Source of the DNA: Bacillota bacterium
GTDB lineage: Bacteria; Bacillota; Clostridia; Christensenellales; UMGS416
Assembly: GCA_023410875.1 (NCBI GenBank)
Contig: JAEYPH010000056.1
Coordinates: forward strand, 1-64,000
Length of the DNA: 64,000 nt
Direction: 5' to 3'
The notes beneath the pieces are model-generated. The model was not told where the DNA came from and ran no database searches. It saw only the letters and a program-made list of their open reading frames with translations. The position numbers and the translations under genes were made by a program. Below are positions 33,447 through 42,906 of this stretch, in pieces; the stretch's first letter is position 1, and each line of letters opens with the position of its first letter.

Positions 33447-35774
33447 TCACCTGTTGAAAGCCCACAGCGCCTCGTCATACAGCCCGGACTCCTGCAGCCA
33501 CTTTCGATAGGTGGCCAGATCGAAGGGCGGCTGGCCGGCCAGATAGTGGTTGCGGCCCTCGGCCTCGCCGTGCCAGCGGATCACGAAGAAGCGCTGGCGG
33601 TTGCGCTCATAGGGGATCTGCCCGATCACCGTGGATTGGTCCGCGCGGGCGGCGTAAGTCCCTTCAAAGACCGCCTCACCGCTGCACAGGTCCGTAATCT
33701 GGCAGTGAATCTCCTTGTCCTCGCGGGTGTCGTTGGCGGCAACGACCTTCTGCACCCAGCTGTTGGGCTCGTCCAGCATCACGCACACATCCTGCTGGCT
33801 GTTCCGGATGAAGAAATAGGCCAGCTTGCGTTGGAAATAGTAGTCCACGACCGCGTCGGAGAACTGCGGCCAGCCGTCCATGACATTCCACCACAATATG
33901 CCGGTGCGCCGCCACTTGGCCATGCGGAACAGCTCTATGAAGAACTTCTTGGCCTCTGCCTGCACCACCTGGCTGGCCAGGGCAAAATCATACAGGTTAT
34001 CCGGCACCTCGGTGAACAGCTCCGCGATCTGCTTGCGCATGAGCTCCACGCGGTAATCGTAGGCGTGGGCCTCGGGCACCGGGGACGTGCAGTGCAGCAG
34101 CCACTCTTCATTGTCCGTGCACGGCCACAGTCTGTCGGCGGAGATGAATTTGGCCACCGATTCCGGCGCGGGGCAGCCGTGATAGCCGATCTCGCTGACG
34201 AAATGGCACAGCGACGTCAGGTAGAACTGGCTCTTGAAATAGTCCCGTGGCCCCCACAGGTGCATCTCCGGCAGGTAGTCGATGCCCTTCTCCAGCGTGC
34301 CGGCGTCGAAATAGGGCGAGCTGCCAAGATAAGGGCGGGTTCCGTCGTGCAGGCGCAGCACCTCGGGCAGTATCCTGCGGGTCAGGCGGTTGGTGTTGGG
34401 GTCGGTGCGTGAATCCCCCCACAGATAGGACCAGTCACACTCGTTGTCACCGGACCACAGGGCGACGCACGCGTGGCTGCGCAGCCGGCGCACGACGGCG
34501 GCAGCCTCGTCGGCAAGCATCTTGGCGAACGCGTCGTCCTGCGGATATACGCTGCAGGCCATGCCGAAATCCTGCCACACGAGGATGCCGGAACGGTCGC
34601 AGATGTCATAAAACAGCTCGTCCTCATACACGTTGCCGCCCCAGCAGCGCACCATGTTGCAGTTGAGCTCGTTGACCATATCGAGGATCGCCGGAATGCG
34701 CTGCCGGTCACGGGAATGGAAGGCGTCCACCGGCACCCAGTTGGTGCCCTTGGCGAACACCCGCTCGCCGTTGACCAGAAACACGAACTCACCCTCGCCG
34801 GTGGAGGTCGTAAGCGCCGTGCGCTTGAGCTCCACGGTACGGATGCCGTGGGCAAAGCGCCGGGCATCCAGCACGGCGTCGCCTTTGAACAGCGCGACCT
34901 CCACATCATACAGGTTGGCCGCTCCCCTGCCCTTGGGCCACCACAGCGCCGGGTCGTCGATGGTCAGCGACACCTTGCCGGCGATGAAGCCCAGCCGCGA
35001 GTACGCCTCGGCCACGGAATCGCCGCATCGCATGCGCACGCGCAGGCTGTATTCGCCGCCCATGGCGCAGTTCACCTTGTAGTGCAGCAGCAGCCGCGCC
35101 CGTTTGCGGTCGGCGCTCAGCTCCACGGTCTTCAGATACAGCTCCTCGATGCCCTCCCGCGGGCGGTATTCCACGCGGGCCGGGCGGTACAGGCCGGCCG
35201 ACAGGAAGCGCGGCATGATGTCCCAGCCGTACATGTGGGGCGCCTTGCGGACGTAGATGGATTCGTAGTTGGTGGCCAGACTGCTGACCAACTGGGGGTA
35301 TTCGTACTGCATCGCCTCCAGATAGGCCGGGCGGATGTGCAGGAGCAATTCATTGGACCCCGGTCTCAGGCTGGCCTCAATGGGGATCGCGTGCTCCACC
35401 AACATATTGTCCAGCGAGGCGATGTGGGCGCCGTTGAGATACACCTCTGCGAAGCAATCCACGCCTTCCAGCACCAACCACGGCGATGCCCCCACTACCT
35501 CCGCCGCGTCGAAGCGGCGGGCGTAGTACACATGGCATCGCTCGGTGGCCCGGCTGACCTCCACCGGGTTCATGCCGAAAAACGGGTCCGGCAACCGGCC
35601 CAGACGGAAGAGGTCCAACTCGAAGTTGCCGGGCACCGCACAGTCATAAAAGGATAGCCCGGCCCGCTGGGCCTCCTCCACGCAGGCCGCCTGCACCGCC
35701 TCGTCGCACCACGCCAGGCGCCACGGTCCGCACAGGTCGATGTCCTGGGATGAATACGGGTTTTCTCTTTGCAT
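33447..35774 (-). CDS. GH2 family beta-mannosidase-like glycosidase
   Basis: A 775-residue cytoplasmic enzyme. It has an N-terminal sugar-binding domain (DLCGPWRLAW, VPGNFELDLFRLGRLPDPFFG), Ig-like domains and a catalytic barrel. The acid/base Glu is in WSGDNECDW (E445) and the nucleophile in VSEIGYHG (E528). NMVRCWGGNVYEDELFYDICDRSGILVWQDF is typical of beta-mannosidases. It lies only 14 bases behind the permease of the ubiDAX-ABC operon with no terminator between, so it appears to be that operon's last gene. The start follows GGGGGAGG at seven bases. Confidence 0.88.
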   Translation of the reverse strand: MQRENPYSSQDIDLCGPWRLAWCDEAVQAACVEEAQRAGLSFYDCAVPGNFELDLFRLGRLPDPFFGMNPVEVSRATERCHVYYARRFDAAEVVGASPWLVLEGVDCFAEVYLNGAHIASLDNMLVEHAIPIEASLRPGSNELLLHIRPAYLEAMQYEYPQLVSSLATNYESIYVRKAPHMYGWDIMPRFLSAGLYRPARVEYRPREGIEELYLKTVELSADRKRARLLLHYKVNCAMGGEYSLRVRMRCGDSVAEAYSRLGFIAGKVSLTIDDPALWWPKGRGAANLYDVEVALFKGDAVLDARRFAHGIRTVELKRTALTTSTGEGEFVFLVNGERVFAKGTNWVPVDAFHSRDRQRIPAILDMVNELNCNMVRCWGGNVYEDELFYDICDRSGILVWQDFGMACSVYPQDDAFAKMLADEAAAVVRRLRSHACVALWSGDNECDWSYLWGDSRTDPNTNRLTRRILPEVLRLHDGTRPYLGSSPYFDAGTLEKGIDYLPEMHLWGPRDYFKSQFYLTSLCHFVSEIGYHGCPAPESVAKFISADRLWPCTDNEEWLLHCTSPVPEAHAYDYRVELMRKQIAELFTEVPDNLYDFALASQVVQAEAKKFFIELFRMAKWRRTGILWWNVMDGWPQFSDAVVDYYFQRKLAYFFIRNSQQDVCVMLDEPNSWVQKVVAANDTREDKEIHCQITDLCSGEAVFEGTYAARADQSTVIGQIPYERNRQRFFVIRWHGEAEGRNHYLAGQPPFDLATYRKWLQESGLYDEALWAFNR

Positions 35775-35788
35775 GGCAAATCCTCCCC

Positions 35789-36544
35789 CTATCCCAAAGT
35801 CCGGTTCCACCGGCACAGCCTGTCCGATGCGAAGTCGATGAGCACGAACAGCGCGAAGCCGACCACGGAGATCACGATAATTCCAAGATACATGTCAATG
35901 TAATTGATCCTGGACCACGCGTCCAAGATGTAATAGCCCATGCCATACCGGGTGCCGTACCCTTCCACGAAGAACAGCACGGAAACGGCGGTGCCCAGCG
36001 CCACGCGGATGCTGGTCAGCAGCTCCGGCAGTATCGCGGGCAGCGTGACATGGCGAATCATCTGGCGCTGATTGGCCCCGGCGCTGCGCACGACCTGATA
36101 CAGCGTGGCGTCGATGTTGCGTACGCCGTCTCGCACCGCGACGATGACCTGAAACACGATGATCAGAAACAGGATCGCGACCTTGGAGCCGTCATGCATG
36201 CCCCACAGCAGCATGGCCACCGGCAGCAGCGCCGTTTTGGGGATCGGGTACGTAAAGTACACCAGCGGATAGAGCACCTTGTTCCACGCCGCGGAGTAGG
36301 CCATCAGCATGCCTATGGGAACACCCGCCAGCAGCGACAGCGCCAGGCCAAAGGCGATGCGCCGCAGGCTGTGGAGGATGTGCAGAATCACGTTATCCCC
36401 CCAGGCATCGCCCAGGTGGCGGTAGACTTCGATGGGGCTGGGGATCACATTGGTCCGAAGCAGCAGATGGGCCAGCAGCCACAGCGCGTTGACCAGCAGA
36501 AAGCCCTGGGCGAAGACCAGGATTTTTTGATGCGGCTTACTCAT
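35789..36544 (-). CDS. ABC transporter permease (SsuC/TauC type)
   Basis: A 251-residue membrane protein with six hydrophobic segments and the TauC-type docking loop RSAGANQRQMIRHVTLPAILPELLTSIRVALGTA. It belongs to the nitrate/sulfonate/taurine (NMT1/THI5) importer class. The ATG overlaps the end of the ATPase gene by eight bases. An in-frame ATG at 36559 would lie deeper inside the ATPase gene and is less likely. Confidence 0.9.
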   Translation of the reverse strand: MSKPHQKILVFAQGFLLVNALWLLAHLLLRTNVIPSPIEVYRHLGDAWGDNVILHILHSLRRIAFGLALSLLAGVPIGMLMAYSAAWNKVLYPLVYFTYPIPKTALLPVAMLLWGMHDGSKVAILFLIIVFQVIVAVRDGVRNIDATLYQVVRSAGANQRQMIRHVTLPAILPELLTSIRVALGTAVSVLFFVEGYGTRYGMGYYILDAWSRINYIDMYLGIIVISVVGFALFVLIDFASDRLCRWNRTLG

Positions 36545-37313
36545 CGCCTTCCCCCTCACCGGCGGACATCAGCTGCCGGCGCAGCAGCCGCGCGGTCGCG
36601 GCGTAAGACGCATCCTCGGGGTGCAGGTGCGCAAAATACGGATTCTGCATCCGGTGCCTGACCTCGCCGCCGTGGGGGCCCATGACCAGCACCGTGTGCC
36701 CCAGATACAGCGCTTCCTCTATGCTGTGGGTCACCAGCACCGTCGTGGGGCGGGTCTGCTTCCATACCCGCAGGAACAGCTTGGCCGCCTCCTCGCGGTG
36801 GATCGCGTCCAGAGAGGAGAAGGGCTCGTCCATCAACAGCACATCGGGCCGCAGGATGAAGGCCCGGGCGATGGCCACCCTTTGCGCCTGGCCACCGCTC
36901 AATTCCTTGGGGAAGCGCTGCTGCAGCCCGTCCACGCCCAAATCTTCCAGAATCCGTTGTATGTCCCGCTGGCGCTCTTCGGTCAATTGCTCCCTGCGCA
37001 GCACGAGAGGGAGCACGCAGTTGGCGCGCACGCGCTTCCATGGCAGCAGGCCGCAGTTCTGCGGTATGATGCCGATCTTGTGCGTCCTGGGATGGAGCGG
37101 GAGGCGCTGGCCGCCGTTCATGAACTCCACGCTGCCGCCGCTTTGCGAAATGGTCCCCGCAAGCATGTTGATCAGCGTGGACTTGCCGCAGCCGGAAGGG
37201 CCGAGGATCGCGAGAACCTCCCCTTGCTCCACGCGCAAGGAGAGGCCTTGTATGACCGGTATGATCTCTTTCTTTATACGGTACCCTACGGTAACGTTCT
37301 CCAGCGAAAGCAT
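36537..37313 (-). CDS. ABC transporter ATP-binding protein (SsuB/TauB type)
   Basis: A 258-residue ATPase with Walker A GPSGCGKST, Q-loop IGIIPQNCGLLPWKRV, signature LSGGQAQRVAIARA, Walker B VLLMDEPFSSLD and H-loop LVTHSIEEAL. The NCGLLPWK variant of the Q-loop is usual for this importer class. It lies 13 bases behind the binding-protein gene and has no obvious ribosome binding site, so translation is probably coupled. Confidence 0.92.
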   Translation of the reverse strand: MLSLENVTVGYRIKKEIIPVIQGLSLRVEQGEVLAILGPSGCGKSTLINMLAGTISQSGGSVEFMNGGQRLPLHPRTHKIGIIPQNCGLLPWKRVRANCVLPLVLRREQLTEERQRDIQRILEDLGVDGLQQRFPKELSGGQAQRVAIARAFILRPDVLLMDEPFSSLDAIHREEAAKLFLRVWKQTRPTTVLVTHSIEEALYLGHTVLVMGPHGGEVRHRMQNPYFAHLHPEDASYAATARLLRRQLMSAGEGEGDE

Positions 37314-37326
37314 GGCTTGCAGGCCG

Positions 37327-38304
37327 CTACTTGGACTGGGTGTACACGTCGAACGTCATCTGCTCGTAGGTCAGCGAGGGGGTGCACAGGCCCTTGGCGC
37401 TGGCCCACTGCACGGCCGCCTCCACATCTCCCCTGGGCGGCAATGCGCTGGTCCGGAATTTCGGCACGGTGATCTTGCCGATCATCTCCTCGGGGTAGCC
37501 CACCGCCTTGATGACCGTCTGCTCATAGGTGCGCACGTCGGTGGCGTTCATGTAGTCCACCGCCTCATTGTAGGCCCTGTACAGGTCGCGGATGGCCTGC
37601 TCCTTTGTGTCCAGCGCCGCCTTGGAGAACGCGGAAACCGCGGGGTACAGCCCGAACTGGTTGGCGCTGCCCAGACGCACACAACCGGAGTTTAGCGCCA
37701 GCGTGGCAAAGGGCTCCGGCATCAGGCCCAGATCGATCTTGTCGTTGCGCAGCAGCTCCAGCCGGTCGGGGATGCGCGGTACGATCTCCTTGGCCACGTC
37801 GGCGCTCGCCATGCTGTTGTTCTGCAGAATGCGGTCCAGCGTGTAGTCGATCAGCGTGTTCTCAGAAATGGCGATGCTCTTGCCCTTGATTTGGTCCATG
37901 GCGGTGATGCCGGTATTTTTGCCGGCCAGCAGCAGATAATCGCCGTCGGTGATGCCGGTGATCCTCACATCGAAGCCGGCGTTCTGATACATGCACACGC
38001 CGATGTAATCGGTCAACACACCATCCAGCTCTTTGGCCTGCAGGGCTGCGTCGCGGTCCTTGGCCGAGGTGAACACCTGCAGGTCCAGCCGGAAGGAGTA
38101 TTTCTCGTCCAGCTTCCTGTCGTTGATCAGCACATAGGGGATCACGTCGGAGGAGGACATCATGCCGATGCGCAGCGCCGTCTTTTCCGCGGCGGCGGCG
38201 CTGGAAGCGGTGGCGCTCGGGGATGCGGTCTGCGGCGTGCGCTGGGCCGAGCAGCCCATCAGCAGCGCCACGGCAAGCGCCAGGAAAATGAGTTTGTGTT
38301 TCAT
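37327..38304 (-). CDS. ABC transporter substrate-binding lipoprotein (NMT1/THI5-like)
   Basis: A 325-residue binding protein with lipobox LLMGC (Cys18) and an Ala/Ser linker. The fold is the NMT1/SsuA type: RIGMMSSSDVIPYVLINDRKL, FTSAKDRDAALQAKELDGVLTDY, IKGKSIAISENTLIDYTLDRIL and IDLGLMPEPFATLAL. Its ligand is not evident. It sits 24 bases behind ubiX in what looks like one operon, so a small aromatic acid or quinone precursor is an attractive candidate. Confidence 0.88.
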   Translation of the reverse strand: MKHKLIFLALAVALLMGCSAQRTPQTASPSATASSAAAAEKTALRIGMMSSSDVIPYVLINDRKLDEKYSFRLDLQVFTSAKDRDAALQAKELDGVLTDYIGVCMYQNAGFDVRITGITDGDYLLLAGKNTGITAMDQIKGKSIAISENTLIDYTLDRILQNNSMASADVAKEIVPRIPDRLELLRNDKIDLGLMPEPFATLALNSGCVRLGSANQFGLYPAVSAFSKAALDTKEQAIRDLYRAYNEAVDYMNATDVRTYEQTVIKAVGYPEEMIGKITVPKFRTSALPPRGDVEAAVQWASAKGLCTPSLTYEQMTFDVYTQSK

Positions 38305-38328
38305 GGGCGGTTCACCTTATCCTATCCT

Positions 38329-38910
38329 TTAAATTTTGCCATTCCATCTTTGTAAAACTTCGTTCTCGATGCCCACGCTGTCCAGCGCCTTACCCACGAC
38401 GAAATCCACGAGGTCGTCCAGCGTCCGCGGGCGGTTGTAGAAGCCCGGCATCGCGGGCAGCACGGTCACGCCCAGCTCGGCCAGCGTCAGCATGTTGCGT
38501 AGGTGCACGGCAGACAGCGGCGTCTCCCGCGGCACGATGGTCAGGCGGCGGCGCTCCTTGATCATAACGTCGGCGGCGCGGGTCAGCAGATTCCTCGTGA
38601 TGCCGCCGGCAATCTCCGCCATCGTGGACATCGAGCACGGCAGTATCACCATGGCGTCACTGCGGTAGGAGCCGCTGGCGATCGGCGAGAACAGATCATC
38701 GTTGTCCTCCAGCGTAACAGAAGCCTTTTGCCCGCTCCACAACTCCAACTGCCGGGTCAGGTCCGCGCCGGTTTCGTGCGCCAGCACCTGCCGGCCATGT
38801 TCGGTGGCAACCACATGTATGTGCATGTCCTGTTGCACGAGGAAGTCCAGCAGTCGTAAAAAATACACGCTCCCGCTGGCCCCTGTCAAGCCCACGATGA
38901 TCCGTTTCAT
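38329..38910 (-). CDS. ubiX: Flavin prenyltransferase UbiX
   Basis: A 193-residue flavoprotein that makes prenylated FMN, the cofactor needed by UbiD decarboxylases. It shows the start RIIVGLTGASGSVYFLRLLDFL, SGSYRSDAMVILPCSMSTMAEIAGGI, LTIVPRETPLSAVHLRNM and VLPAMPGFYNRP. It is immediately behind ubiA and ubiD, as expected for a functional set. In the futalosine menaquinone route the corresponding gene is called mqnM. Confidence 0.95.
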   Translation of the reverse strand: MKRIIVGLTGASGSVYFLRLLDFLVQQDMHIHVVATEHGRQVLAHETGADLTRQLELWSGQKASVTLEDNDDLFSPIASGSYRSDAMVILPCSMSTMAEIAGGITRNLLTRAADVMIKERRRLTIVPRETPLSAVHLRNMLTLAELGVTVLPAMPGFYNRPRTLDDLVDFVVGKALDSVGIENEVLQRWNGKI

Positions 38911-38921
38911 CCGCTACCCCC

Positions 38922-39791
38922 TCATAGAAACGCGTCCGCCAGCCCGAACACCAGCAGCACGATGCTGACCAGCTGGTTGACGCTGTAGGAGGCGATATTG
39001 ACATTGGTTAAGTTGGTTGGAGACACCATGACGTATTCCGCGACGAACAGGCCGGCGATCAGCGCCACACCGATGAAATAAAGGATCCCCAGTTGGGGAG
39101 CCAGCAAGCCGATGCCGACCAGGAAAACCAAGGTCAGGATGTGAAATGCCATGGCGATTCTCAAACCGTTTTTTACGCCGAACTTCGCCGGGATGGAGTG
39201 CAGGCCGTTGGCGACGTCGAAATCATAATCCTGAGAGCCATAGATGATGTCAAAGCCCGCGACCCACAGCGTGTTGGCCGCCCCCATTAGCAAAGGCGTC
39301 CACGCGAATTCCCCGGTGACCGCCAGCCACGCCCCCACCGGCGCGCACGCGCACGTGACGCCCAACACCAGATGGCACAGGAAGGTGAACCGCTTGGTGT
39401 AGGAATAGATGATCAGCAGGAACAGCGCCACCGGCGACAGTGCCAGGCACAGCCAGTTGAGCTGCCATGCGCCAAACAGCATCACGAGGAAGCATACCGC
39501 CGAAAAGGCGATGACTTCCTTCTTCTTGAACTGGCCCTGGGGGATCTGCCGGCCGGCGGTGCGGGGGTTGCGCGCGTCGATCTCCGCGTCAATGACGCGG
39601 TTGATCGCGTTGGCGCCGGTGCGCGCGCCCATGAAGCACACAACGATCCAGATCAATGTGGAAATCTTCGGAATGCCCCTGGCCGCCAGCACCATGGAAA
39701 CCAGCGCGAAGCTGAACGAAAAGATCGTGTGGGAGAACATCACGAGCTTTCCGTATTCTTTGATTTTGTGGATCAACTTAGTCAATGCCAT
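38922..39791 (-). CDS. UbiA-family prenyltransferase (MqnP-like)
   Basis: A 289-residue membrane protein with about eight hydrophobic segments. The two Asp-rich prenyl-diphosphate sites are NRVIDAEIDARNPRTAGR and YGSQDYDFDVANGLHSIPAKFG. The pattern fits the 4-hydroxybenzoate/1,4-dihydroxy-6-naphthoate prenyltransferase group. It would attach an isoprenoid chain to an aromatic ring. The start at 39791 has GGAG at five bases and overlaps the ubiD stop region by 14 bases. Confidence 0.88.
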   Translation of the reverse strand: MALTKLIHKIKEYGKLVMFSHTIFSFSFALVSMVLAARGIPKISTLIWIVVCFMGARTGANAINRVIDAEIDARNPRTAGRQIPQGQFKKKEVIAFSAVCFLVMLFGAWQLNWLCLALSPVALFLLIIYSYTKRFTFLCHLVLGVTCACAPVGAWLAVTGEFAWTPLLMGAANTLWVAGFDIIYGSQDYDFDVANGLHSIPAKFGVKNGLRIAMAFHILTLVFLVGIGLLAPQLGILYFIGVALIAGLFVAEYVMVSPTNLTNVNIASYSVNQLVSIVLLVFGLADAFL

Positions 39792-41472
39792 ACTCGCTCC
39801 ATCTTTGCGTGACTCTGCGCACGATTTCTTCTGACATGACAATGTCATCGGGCCAGTCCCGTGTCAAGCCCTCATCCTTTGTCTTTTTCGTCGCGTCAAT
39901 GCCGATTTTGCCATTCAGGGGCACGATATCCCTGCTGGCGTCCACGTTGTTGAACACCTTCCACATCACGGCGGAAAGGTCCTGCGGGTCCACGCCCTCG
40001 TCCACGGCGATCGCGAACCGGTCGTCATGACCTTCCATATATTCCCGCAACGCCTCCAGGCCTTGGCCGGGGTTCTGCTTGCGCACGGCAATGATGCGAT
40101 AGGTGTCGCAGACATTGCCTTGCCTCTCGCCGGACTCCGCGGTGGCGTCAATGCCCAGCCGTGTGCCGTACAGCGCCCGGGCCGAGGAATGGTCCAGCGC
40201 GTCCAGCGGCCCCTCGGACAGCACCAGGCATTCCGGCGTCACGCGCGCAAGCACCGCGTCGCGCACCTGCGACAGGTTTTGCACATCCACCGTGTCGTCC
40301 ACGACGACGATGAGCTTTGTGTACATCATCTGCCCCATACCCCAGATGGCGTTCATGACCTTGCGGGCACAGCCGGGGTAACGGTTGCGCACGGACACCA
40401 GCACGCAGTTGTGGAACACCCCTTCCAGCGGGAAGTTCACATCGAGGAGCTCGGGAATCTGCATGCGCAGGAAGGGCAGGAAGATGCGCTCGGTGGCCTT
40501 GGCCATGTAGCAATCCTCCATGGGGGGCTTGCCCACGACCGTGGCCGGGTAGACGGGATTGCGCTTGTGGGTGATGCACGTGACGTGGAACCGCGGATAA
40601 AAATCCGCCAGCGAATAGTAACCCGTATGATCGCCAAAGGGGCCCTCCAACACAAGGTCCTCTCTGGGGTCCACATAGCCTTCCAACACGAATTCGGCGT
40701 TGGCCGGCACATAGATGTCGTTGGTCACACATTTGACCATCCTGACGTTGGCCCGGCGCAGCCACCCTGCCAGCAACATTTCATCGATCATCGCGGGCAG
40801 CGGCGCGGTGGCCGCATAGGTGATGGCGGGGTCGCACCCCAGCGCCACGGAGACAGGCATCACCTGCCCGCTGTCGCAATACCGCCGGTACATCTGAGAG
40901 CCGTCCTTGTGCTTGTGCCAGTGCATGCCGGTGCTGGTCTTGTCCAATATCTGCAGGCGGTACATGCCCACGTTCTGCCGGGAGGAGTCCAGGTCTTTCG
41001 TGAAGACCAGCGGCAGCGTTACAAAACGTCCCGCGTCCTGCGGCCAGCATTGGAGCACCGGCAGCGTGGACAGGTCCACCTCCCGTTCGATGACCTGCTG
41101 GCATGCGCCGCGGAACGGGCTGCGGATGGGCAGCGCATACAGCAGCCGCAGCAGGCGCGGTATGCTGCCCACGAGCTTTTTGAGCGAAAAGTAATTGCTC
41201 AGGTCCAGATAATGCGCGATTGACGCGCCGATTTCATCCAGCGTTTGAGCGCCCAAAGCCCGGCTCATGCGATCAAAGCTGCCCATGGCGTTCATCAGCA
41301 CCGGGTATCGGGAGCCCTGCACATCGGTGAACAGCAGCGCCGGGCCGTGGGCCTTGGAGACGCGGTCGGTGATCTCCGTGATCTCCAGCTCCGCCGACAC
41401 CGGAGCGTCGACGCGCTTGAGCTCACCCCGCGCTTCCAGTTCCTTGATAAAGCTGTGCAAATCTTTCTTCAC
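39778..41472 (-). CDS. UbiD-family aromatic acid decarboxylase
   Basis: A 564-residue prenyl-FMN-dependent decarboxylase. It shows FIKELEARGELKRVDAPVS at the start, then NVGMYRLQILDKTSTGMHWHKHKDGSQMYRR, ANAEFVLEGYVDP, EGPFGDHTGYYSLADFYPRFHVT, and a C-terminal VDEGVDPQDLSAVMWKVFNNVDASRDI. Length and blocks resemble the menaquinone-type decarboxylases (MqnL/SCO4490 group). It is the first gene of the operon with ubiA and ubiX. A decarboxylase, a prenyltransferase and the cofactor enzyme together point to a late quinone step; the exact aromatic acid is inferred, not shown. Confidence 0.9.
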   Translation of the reverse strand: MKKDLHSFIKELEARGELKRVDAPVSAELEITEITDRVSKAHGPALLFTDVQGSRYPVLMNAMGSFDRMSRALGAQTLDEIGASIAHYLDLSNYFSLKKLVGSIPRLLRLLYALPIRSPFRGACQQVIEREVDLSTLPVLQCWPQDAGRFVTLPLVFTKDLDSSRQNVGMYRLQILDKTSTGMHWHKHKDGSQMYRRYCDSGQVMPVSVALGCDPAITYAATAPLPAMIDEMLLAGWLRRANVRMVKCVTNDIYVPANAEFVLEGYVDPREDLVLEGPFGDHTGYYSLADFYPRFHVTCITHKRNPVYPATVVGKPPMEDCYMAKATERIFLPFLRMQIPELLDVNFPLEGVFHNCVLVSVRNRYPGCARKVMNAIWGMGQMMYTKLIVVVDDTVDVQNLSQVRDAVLARVTPECLVLSEGPLDALDHSSARALYGTRLGIDATAESGERQGNVCDTYRIIAVRKQNPGQGLEALREYMEGHDDRFAIAVDEGVDPQDLSAVMWKVFNNVDASRDIVPLNGKIGIDATKKTKDEGLTRDWPDDIVMSEEIVRRVTQRWSEYGID

Positions 41473-41543
41473 GCTGCGGGGCTCATCCTTTCTTTGATGG
41501 TCCGTGCCTTTACATCTTGCAACGGCGGTTTCCTCAATTCAAG

Positions 41544-41549
41544 ATGATA
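41544..41549 (-). promoter_or_regulatory. Extended -10 of the ubiD operon
   Basis: TGGTATCAT on the minus strand is an extended -10 box about 70 bases before ubiD. The -35 region is poor. Confidence 0.5.
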
Positions 41550-41597
41550 CCACAAAATGAGCAGCGCAAGACCTCTCTGCACAGTCATGACAGAAAA

Positions 41598-41621
41598 ACA
41601 ACCCCTCCGTAAAGGGGTTGT
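41598..41621 (-). terminator. Terminator of the ROK regulator gene
   Basis: Arms ACAACCCCT and AGGGGTTGT with a six-base loop, followed on the minus strand by TTTTT. It lies 18 bases after the stop codon of the ROK gene. Confidence 0.85.
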
Positions 41622-41638
41622 ACTCATAGAGTGGTTGG

Positions 41639-42772
41639 TTAACGAACTCTCTGATCGGTCAGCCACGTGTCCAGCTGTATCTCGATGATCTGCATCGCCG
41701 CGCCGACGACGCCAGGGTCCGAGCTTACGGACCGCTCGCAGATGCCCGGCTCCAAGGAGAGCTGGGATACCTTTTGGGCCAGCGCCTGATACAGTGGATC
41801 GCCCAGGCTGTCCAGGGCCAGGCCGCCCAGCACGAGCAGACCAATGTCCAGCTGTGTGGCAAGGTTGGCCACCACAGGCGCCAGATGGCCCACCAGATAC
41901 TCGATCAGGCCTTCGGGCACGGCTGCGTCCCCTTGTTCATACCCCTGCCAGTGGAAGCGATGGCGCAGGGCGTCCATGCCGATCTGCCCTTCCAGCCAGC
42001 CCTGGCGCGCGTAATCCACAACATAGCTGCTGTTCTGCACGGCATAGCCCAGCTCGCCGGCCAAGTTCCGGCTGCCCCGGCGCAGTTTGCCGTTTATGAT
42101 GATCCCCGCGCCGATGCCTGTGCCCACGGCAATGTAGAGCAGATCTTCATCTTCATTGAGCTTGCGGCAAACGAACTCTCCGGCGGCGGCGGCGTTTACG
42201 TCGTTCTCCATCCGCACGGGCAGGCCTGTCCTGGCGGTGATCGCCCGGGTAATGCCAGAGCAATCCATCGGGCTGCCGATGCCGATCAAAGGGGCGAACC
42301 TGATCACGTTGGTTTCGCTGTCCACCACGCCCGGCACCCCAAGACCCACGCCGAGGATGGGGGCTTGCACGCCATCCAGCAATCTCGTGATGGTGTCGAT
42401 GATGACCGGCACCGTCGCATCGTTGAACGAATGCTCCATCGGGATTCGGATGTTCCCCGACAGGTTGCCGGAAAGATCGGACAATGCCGCGTGCATCTCG
42501 CCACCCTCAAAAAGAATGCCGACCGCCATCGCGGCCTTTGGGTTGAAGCGCAGGCGCATGGGCTTGCGCCCCAGGGAAGTGTCTGCCTCGCCGGCCTCCG
42601 CCAGCAGGCCCTTGGCAACAAAGGCCTGCACCATCTTGAGCACGGTGGGCGGCGTCATGCCGGTCTGCTTGCTGATGTCCGGCCGGAGCAGCTCGCCCTG
42701 CCGCCTGGCCAGGTTGAAGACGATGCGATAGTTGCGATCCCGTATGTCCGGCGCAGACAGCGATTTGATCAT
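41639..42772 (-). CDS. ROK-family transcriptional repressor
   Basis: A 377-residue NagC/XylR-type repressor. The N-terminal winged helix (RNYRIVFNLARRQGELLRPDISKQTGMTPPTVLKMVQAFVAKGLL) is followed by a sugar-kinase-like domain: GILFEGGEMHAALSDLSG, LGVGLGVPGVVD, MENDVNAAAAGEF, YIAVGTGIGAGIIINGKLRRG and NLAGELGY. The consensus zinc-binding Cys cluster (CxCGxxGC) of ROK proteins is not visible. It probably responds to a sugar; neighbours suggest control of its own gene or of sugar genes elsewhere. The start has GGAG at seven bases and lies after a good promoter. Confidence 0.88.
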   Translation of the reverse strand: MIKSLSAPDIRDRNYRIVFNLARRQGELLRPDISKQTGMTPPTVLKMVQAFVAKGLLAEAGEADTSLGRKPMRLRFNPKAAMAVGILFEGGEMHAALSDLSGNLSGNIRIPMEHSFNDATVPVIIDTITRLLDGVQAPILGVGLGVPGVVDSETNVIRFAPLIGIGSPMDCSGITRAITARTGLPVRMENDVNAAAAGEFVCRKLNEDEDLLYIAVGTGIGAGIIINGKLRRGSRNLAGELGYAVQNSSYVVDYARQGWLEGQIGMDALRHRFHWQGYEQGDAAVPEGLIEYLVGHLAPVVANLATQLDIGLLVLGGLALDSLGDPLYQALAQKVSQLSLEPGICERSVSSDPGVVGAAMQIIEIQLDTWLTDQRVR

Positions 42773-42805
42773 TTGTTTACTCCGAATCTTGATGGCTGGT
42801 ACTTC

Positions 42806-42834
42806 ATGATACTGCAACGATCCCTGTTTTTCAA
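42806..42834 (-). promoter_or_regulatory. Promoter of the ROK regulator
   Basis: TTGAAA (42829-42834), 17 bases, TATCAT (42806-42811) on the minus strand. It excludes the longer in-frame start at 42817. Confidence 0.75.
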
Positions 42835-42906
42835 CAAAACACTCCCGTGGTCCGTTCCCAAGGTGCTGGCCGCGGCGCAGGCCGCGCAGCGCTCACAGGC
42901 CGCGGG

